Assembly: GCA_963682175.1 (NCBI GenBank) | Contig: OY821772.1 | Coordinates: 20,576,743 to 20,640,742, forward strand | Direction: 5' to 3' | From: Triglochin maritima | Taxonomy: Eukaryota; Streptophyta; Magnoliopsida; Alismatales; Juncaginaceae | DNA length: 64,000 nt | Shown: piece after piece, positions 58,475 through 64,000 of the stretch | Layout of the letters: each line of letters starts with the position of its first letter | Numbering within the stretch: position 1 is the stretch's first letter | Notes under the pieces: generated by a model | The model's database searches: none | What the model was told of the DNA's origin: nothing | The model's input: the letters and a program-made list of their open reading frames with translations, nothing else | Made by a program: the position numbers and the translations under genes

Positions 58475-59637
58475 TGCATTGCATACATTGCATCATATGT
58501 CTTTCATTTAGATTGCTTTTAATTCAATAAATGCTACTAAGGTATGTGTTTAGCCTTGTTTACAGAATACAGGGACCTGAATGCAAATTACCCACATCCC
58601 GAGCATAAACGCGTGCAAAAGATTCATTTCTATCATAAAGACAAGTTCAAGTTTATCGAGTTTCAAATGGTAATGCATCCAAGCACAAAAGCATTCAAGG
58701 AGCTAATCACAAAAAGGTCAGGGGCTTAAGTGCAAAATGTCAAGGACCTGACTACAAAATAAAAGGGCAAAGTTATTGTGTTGGAGAAGTCAAAAGAAAA
58801 GTCAAAAATAAATCCCCAACAATGGAAGGAATTAATCCGGAGCTCAAGAGATTGGAAAGAATCCATCCAACGCGCAAAGGAGGATAAAATCATACCATAA
58901 ACACATGACAGAAATCCGGGCGCAATATCTTCAACCTGGGCGGCGTTTTAGCCGCATATTGTACATAACAGGCGGCGAATTCGCCGCCCCTCTTAGGGTT
59001 TGAAATTTGAAATTCCGGCCTGTGGTGCGATGACGCGTGTACTCTCCTTTTATGTATTGGTATCCCTTGTATCGGCTATAAATAGCCTCGTAGGACGAAT
59101 GTAACATATCTTGTAACCTTTGGTCTTGGATCATTAGTAATAAATTTCTGTTTTATTTTGTTTTGTTTCTCTTTTCTTTTAATGTCTCTAGGATCCCTAC
59201 TTCTTCCTCCCTCCATGAGTTTCTAACTCTTTCCAAAGGGTGGAGGTGATGGAATTGGGGTTAGAGAAGATGAATTGCATGTTATTATTTTAAGTTCATG
59301 ATTAGTATATTTTGATTACTTGAGTTTATGTTAAGTCATTTATCTTGTAATGCTTCATAACTAACATGATTTACAATAAGTTTTAGTAATTCTCTGATCT
59401 AAACCTAAATCTAAACCTCCATCCAACGGATTTCTCTCTTATTTCTTGTTTCAGTTTTATTTGTGCATGTTTAGCTACTTAATCCAAAAACCTAAAAACC
59501 CAATTGATTCTTCTCTCCTTCTTCCTCTTAATCAAAAATAACATCAACTACGAAATCTCTCCCTCATTGTGTTCGACCCGTACTTGCCACGTCTTCATAG
59601 ACGCCGTGCACTTGCGGTATAAATTTAATTCTCATCA
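58472..59637 (+). repeat. Copy 2: 5' LTR of the nested Athila-like element
   Basis: It corresponds to 35276-36441, with TATAAATAG and the 18-bp palindrome retained. The primer-binding site follows at 59644-59661. Confidence 0.85.
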
Positions 59638-61108
59638 AGTTTTTGGCGCCGTTGCCGGGGAGGCGACGCAGATTTTGTGTTTTTGTGTTTTCGATTTTAT
59701 CCTGTCTACCTTGTGCGCGATCTAAGTATTTGAATTTGTGTAGCAGGAGACATCAGAGAGCGCGGCGAAATCCGGGAGCGTTCTGAGACACTTGGGCGGC
59801 GGAATCGCCGCATCTACAAGGTGACTTGCGGCGGAATCGCCGCACCAGTGTGGGTTCTGGTCTTCAAATTTCTGGGGCATCGTCGACATCTCTGGGTGGT
59901 CGCATTAAGCTACTGGAATCTCCGAGAGCGGGCGGAGAACCCGACTGAGCATTGCGGAGGTAACTTTTCTTGCCTTTCTCGTAAAATCTGAATTGTTGAA
60001 AAGTTTCCTTTCGTAGAATTGCATGTGTTAGGGTTTACAATTCCATAATTGGCAATAATTCAACTCGGGCCTAAAATTGGCAAAATTAGAAAGACCTTAG
60101 TGCATGCATCATATAATGTTTTGCTTGCATTATTCTTGCTAAATTCTTGCAAATTATTTTTTATTGTTGAAGAGTGTTGGAGGCAAGGTACGTATCGCGG
60201 TTTTAACGATTGCATTTAAGCATATACTTTAGTTTGCATACAACCTTGAAATTGCCCCCATTAAAAAGACCATTGTTTGACTATCTTTGTTAGATCTAAG
60301 TTAAACTATCTTAAGGGCAACTCCGTAGGAAAAGATACGGTGGGGATTTCATCACCCTTCCGTGGCCCACAAATCACAATCCTAAAGTGTCACCCAAGCC
60401 TTAAAATTTAAAATCAATTAGACATTGGCCCCTAAGGACTCGGACTCAATTAAGGAGAAGAATTGGTTTGACTTGCTATGACCTGAAGCCGATCGAATTC
60501 AATTTGGTGTCTAGGAAGTGTTTTTGTGTTGACGAAAGTCTTCCAAGCGAAGTGGTTGTCTAATTGGCACCGACTCTGTCGGAAGCGCCCCCACTAGCTA
60601 TACACTACCTGGCCAATTTGGTTTGATTAGTGAGGGAGGTGAATCAAGCGAATCAATTCGACTCAACCAGTTAGGAGTCGTCTAGATTTAAGTGACACTA
60701 GGTCTAGGATTGTTTGAACCGTGCTTTCTTAGGAAATTTCTGACCAACCCTCTTTTCTATCTTTAGAGTTAAGTTTCTTTTCTCATCTGAGTCTTCTTTC
60801 TCTTCTCACCTAAATTCTCTAGATTAGGATTCCTTTCTCATCTTGCCCCATTCTATTGTTTGTTTCCCTTTTGAAAAAAAAAACATAAAAAAAAACGAAA
60901 ATTAAAAAAAAATTGTAATTAATTCTTGAAATTAAATTTGGAATTTAAATTTGGAATTTAAATTTGGAATTTGAATTCAAAAATTGATTCAACCCGGTGC
61001 ACTCAGATTTGGATTCGGGACTTGAGTAATCGACTCTCACGAGTTCATCTAGATTCCAGTCTGGAACTTAACCCCAATCCACCTGTTGCACCACCTCACC
61101 CGGATCCA

Positions 61109-63322
61109 ATGGGTGAGAATGTTGTGAACCCGCCTATGACTCTGAGGGATCGGTGCTACCCAACGATGGCTGCTCAGCCATCGTGCATCGTCATGCCCAC
61201 CATACCGGGTCGCGATTTCGAACTTAAGGCACAATACATGAGTATGCTGCCTAAGTTCACCTCTAGGGAAGATCCATATCTCTTCCTTAGAGAATTTGAG
61301 GAAATCTGCTCTCTTATGCAATACCAGCATATCCCTGAGGAGGCAGTGCGTCTGAAATTCGTGCCTCTAGCACTGAAGGACGACGCTAAGAAATGGCTAT
61401 ATAGTCTAGCCGAAAGATCTATTAGGAGTTGGGCTGAGTTTGTTCAAGTGTTTCTAAAAAAATATTTCCCCAACCATAAGACTATGAAGATTAGGAATGA
61501 AATTGTTGCATTCGTTCAGTCTGAGAGCGAGCCGTTTTATTCCTATCTTGAAAGATTTAAAAGTGTCTTGACCAAATGCCCTCATCACGGAATTTCAAAA
61601 TGGCAATTATGCCAAATTATTTATGAGGGATTGACACCCACATCTAGAGTTATGCTAGAATCTGTGAGCCAAGGGAATTTCATGTCGAAAAACGAAAATG
61701 ATGCCTGGACTTTTCTTGAGGATTTAGCTGAAAACAGTATGCAATGGGACAATGCTAGAACACCCATCAACCTGAGTATTGGATCTAGAATAGCAAGTCA
61801 ACCCCGACCAGGTGTCTTAGCTATAGATGCCAACATAGCGGCTGAGGCAAAACTAGCCACCCTTATGCGCAGAATGGAAAGTTTAGAGCTGCAAAACCAA
61901 ACCCGACAAGCATCCCCTACCCCTTGCTCTAGATGTGGTCAGACTGGTCATTTAATGGAGGACTGTGTAGACTTGGAACATGTTAATGCCACGTTTAACC
62001 ATTCTAGAAATGATCCTTATGCATCAACCTACAACCCGGGTTGGCGTAATCATCCCAATTTTTCGTGGAACCAACAAGGTCAACCTCCTAGACAACAACC
62101 AAACCCATATAACCAAAATAATACATCATCTGGGGGTAATAACAATGGAAATCATGAAGTTAGGTTGACAAACTTTGAAAATTTAATGAAAACTTTTATA
62201 CAAACAACCAACCAATCATTCCAAAGGCTAGAGACACAAGTCAGCCAATTAGCGCAAATAGTAGGTGAAAGAGAAAAGGGTCAATTTCCAAGTCAACCTG
62301 AGGTGAACCCAAGAACTAATAATCAATATCAATCTTATCAACCACCCTCAGGAAATAACAACCCCAGACCGGTTCAAATGATTAACGAGGAAGGACCGTT
62401 CCAACAAATCAATGCAGTAGTGTCATTACGGTCCGGACGACAAGTTGATAACAATGTGGTAAACCCTAGAATGTCTAATCAATCTAGCCATCAAGCAACC
62501 ACATATGACATGACCATTGAACCGGACATCCAAATTGAAAAGCCCAACCCACCTACACAACCTGAACCCATAGCTCAACCTGAACCTGAGCGAGTCTATG
62601 TTCCTAAAGCCCCATTTCCCAATAGACTCAAGAAGAGCTCAAGTGCACAAATGGAGAAAATCTTAGAAGTATTTAAGCAAGTTAAGGTGAATATTCCACT
62701 CTTAGATATGATTCAACAAATACCTGCTTATGCTAAATTCTTGAAATATTTGTGCACTAAAAAGAGAAAAACGAATGTAACAAAGAAGGCATTCTTAACT
62801 GCAAACATATGCTTTATTCTTTCCAACACATCTCCTATAAAATATAAGGACCCTGGGTGTCCCACAATTTCATGTTCAATAGGAGATACTTTTATCAATA
62901 AAGCCCTTCTAGACCTAGGTGCAAGCGTTAACTTACTCCCATTTTCTGTCTACGAGCAACTCAACCTTGGTCCACTGAAACCCTCTAAGACAACCCTCCA
63001 ATTCGCTGATTGTTCTGTTAAGAAACCGAGAGGTATAGTAGAGGACGTTTTGATTAAGGTTGGTGACTTCATTTATCCAGTGGATTTTGTCGTACTTGAT
63101 ACTGAACCTGTTGTAAATCCTAATCGACAAATCCCTGTAATTCTAGGTAGACCCTTTTTAGCCACTTCGGAAGCATTAATAAACTGTCGAAATGGGCTCA
63201 TGCAATTATCTTTCGGGAACTTAAAAGCAGAATTTAATATCTTCCATATTGATAATGAGCCAGAAATAATATGCAACCCAAGTGATGTTGTGATGAGAGC
63301 ACGTATTTATCAGAATTCTTAA
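61109..63322 (+). CDS. Athila-like Gag-protease polyprotein, intact frame (copy 2)
   Basis: It differs from the copy-1 product by one residue (V to I, from a G/A change at 62528). The CX2CX4HX4C knuckle, DLGAS and ILGRPF are all retained. The start was chosen as for copy 1; upstream the frame is open to 60971 without an ATG. A 13-bp extra repeat unit lies just before the frame. RT and integrase are again absent, so the two copies share one deletion event. Confidence 0.9.
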   Translation: MGENVVNPPMTLRDRCYPTMAAQPSCIVMPTIPGRDFELKAQYMSMLPKFTSREDPYLFLREFEEICSLMQYQHIPEEAVRLKFVPLALKDDAKKWLYSLAERSIRSWAEFVQVFLKKYFPNHKTMKIRNEIVAFVQSESEPFYSYLERFKSVLTKCPHHGISKWQLCQIIYEGLTPTSRVMLESVSQGNFMSKNENDAWTFLEDLAENSMQWDNARTPINLSIGSRIASQPRPGVLAIDANIAAEAKLATLMRRMESLELQNQTRQASPTPCSRCGQTGHLMEDCVDLEHVNATFNHSRNDPYASTYNPGWRNHPNFSWNQQGQPPRQQPNPYNQNNTSSGGNNNGNHEVRLTNFENLMKTFIQTTNQSFQRLETQVSQLAQIVGEREKGQFPSQPEVNPRTNNQYQSYQPPSGNNNPRPVQMINEEGPFQQINAVVSLRSGRQVDNNVVNPRMSNQSSHQATTYDMTIEPDIQIEKPNPPTQPEPIAQPEPERVYVPKAPFPNRLKKSSSAQMEKILEVFKQVKVNIPLLDMIQQIPAYAKFLKYLCTKKRKTNVTKKAFLTANICFILSNTSPIKYKDPGCPTISCSIGDTFINKALLDLGASVNLLPFSVYEQLNLGPLKPSKTTLQFADCSVKKPRGIVEDVLIKVGDFIYPVDFVVLDTEPVVNPNRQIPVILGRPFLATSEALINCRNGLMQLSFGNLKAEFNIFHIDNEPEIICNPSDVVMRARIYQNS

Positions 63323-64000
63323 TCAAATAAATCATCACATAAGCAAAAAGGAAGTAAGAAAAAAGGGAGTGATTCATTTACTCAACCACCATCACTCGAG
63401 CAAATAAGCGAACCAATTCAAGTGAGAAGAGTGGAATCTTTTCCTCAAGACAACATGGGGAACAATTCAACTGGATACATGCACCAATATGGTGTCATTC
63501 AATCCAGTTCTGATTACGGTTGACTATGAGCAAACTCAAACCCTCTACCGCAAGCCGACTCAGGTAATAAGTGCATTTATTTTATCTATGCATACATTGA
63601 GGACAATGCATGATTTAGGTGTGGGGGGGTGTTTATCTATGTATATATCTATTTGTTTGTTTTCTTCTTCCAAAAATAAAAAAATAAAAAAAATAAAAAA
63701 TAAAAAATAAAAAAAAATTCAATGTTCCATGACATAGCTTAAGATTGAACTACCAAAATCTGTGTACAAATTGCATTTAGTTTTTGTTCCTTATTATATA
63801 GTTCTGCTTGTAGAAATTGTGACATAAATCTAAGTTCCAAAGAAATAACACATTGCCCTTTAAGACATGTATGCACTTAAATTGGATGAATCAAATCTTT
63901 GAAGTGGTTGATAAAAAGCAGAGGTTGAGGAAAATATACCGGGAAGTGTGGACTTCTAATAGCAATTAAGCCTTGAGGAAAATAAAAATAAAAATAAAAA
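63323..64000 (+). mobile_element. Copy 2: 3' remainder of the Athila-like element, cut by the window end
   Basis: It corresponds to 40114-40791, including CATTGAGGACAATGCATGAT and the GTGTGGGGGG tract near 63620. Confidence 0.65.

Larger units (their letters stand above)
44532..64000 (+). repeat. Copy 2 of the tandem duplication (continues past the window)
   Basis: It begins inside the left LTR of the non-coding element (TCGACAGCCCGC, equal to 21309) and ends within the 3' part of the Athila-like element. Differences from copy 1 include one fewer GGACC decamer block, a 10-bp shorter (AG)n, a 6-bp shorter (TA)n, a 13-bp extra TTTGGAATTTAAA unit before gag, and scattered mostly transition substitutions. 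Confidence 0.95.

Noticed and set aside
21309..64000. The two 23 kb blocks as LTRs or ends of one giant mobile element
   Set aside because: The blocks have no TG...CA ends, no PBS or PPT next to the junction and no terminal inverted repeats. The breakpoints cut through older elements.

Overview
The window is repeat-dense nuclear DNA of a flowering plant, most likely a dicot; I cannot name the species. The evidence is that almost everything recognisable is plant transposon sequence: Ty1/copia and Ty3/gypsy LTR retrotransposons with TGGTATCAGAGC or TGGCGCCGTTGCC primer-binding sites, CACTA and hAT DNA-transposon remnants, a foldback element and MITE-like elements. TATAAATAG promoters sit inside the LTRs, and the background is AT-rich. 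I found no host protein gene, rRNA, tRNA or CRISPR array that I could support.

Layout. 1-2826: 3' end of a copia element (RT/RNase H with a premature stop) and its 3' LTR. About 3480-4805: an Athila-like LTR on the minus strand. 5323-10753: a shuffled minus-strand copia array of gag pieces and LTR pieces, with a solo LTR (5888-7403, target-site duplication GAAGA) inserted in it. 11272-13261: CACTA-like and hAT-like remnants. 15229-17600: two LTR-like fragments. 17600-20555: 3' end and 3' LTR of an Athila/Tat-like gypsy element. 20556-23351: a gypsy LTR carrying an intact 1.86 kb non-coding LTR element (21158-23012, TSD ATTGG).

From 21309 to the window end the sequence is a 23.2 kb direct tandem duplication: copy 1 is 21309-44531, and copy 2 starts at 44532 and runs off the window. 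Each copy holds, in order: the small LTR element, an hAT-type MITE of GGACC repeats, two arrays of a 33-bp palindromic unit, two solo LTRs (TSDs TTCAT and GGAAA), and a copia element with 1389-bp LTRs (TSD CTTTA). A 3'-truncated Athila-like element is nested in the copia element. Its long gag-protease frame is the only intact large coding sequence in the window, and it is open in both copies. By eye the copies differ at roughly 15-20 substitutions plus microsatellite-type indels over 19.5 kb. The two LTRs of the enclosed copia element differ at about 22 of 1389 positions, so the duplication is much younger than the insertions, unless it is an assembly artefact.

The most unusual signals are regulatory in character. 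(i) LTRs from several unrelated families carry a family-specific near-perfect GC-rich dyad about 90-125 bp upstream of their TATA box. (ii) The palindrome CGGTCGACCG forms arrays in two unrelated LTR families. (iii) In one of those families, three diverged LTRs share a TATA box, a consensus 5' splice site and a consensus 3' splice site that bracket the array like a 1.1-1.55 kb leader intron.
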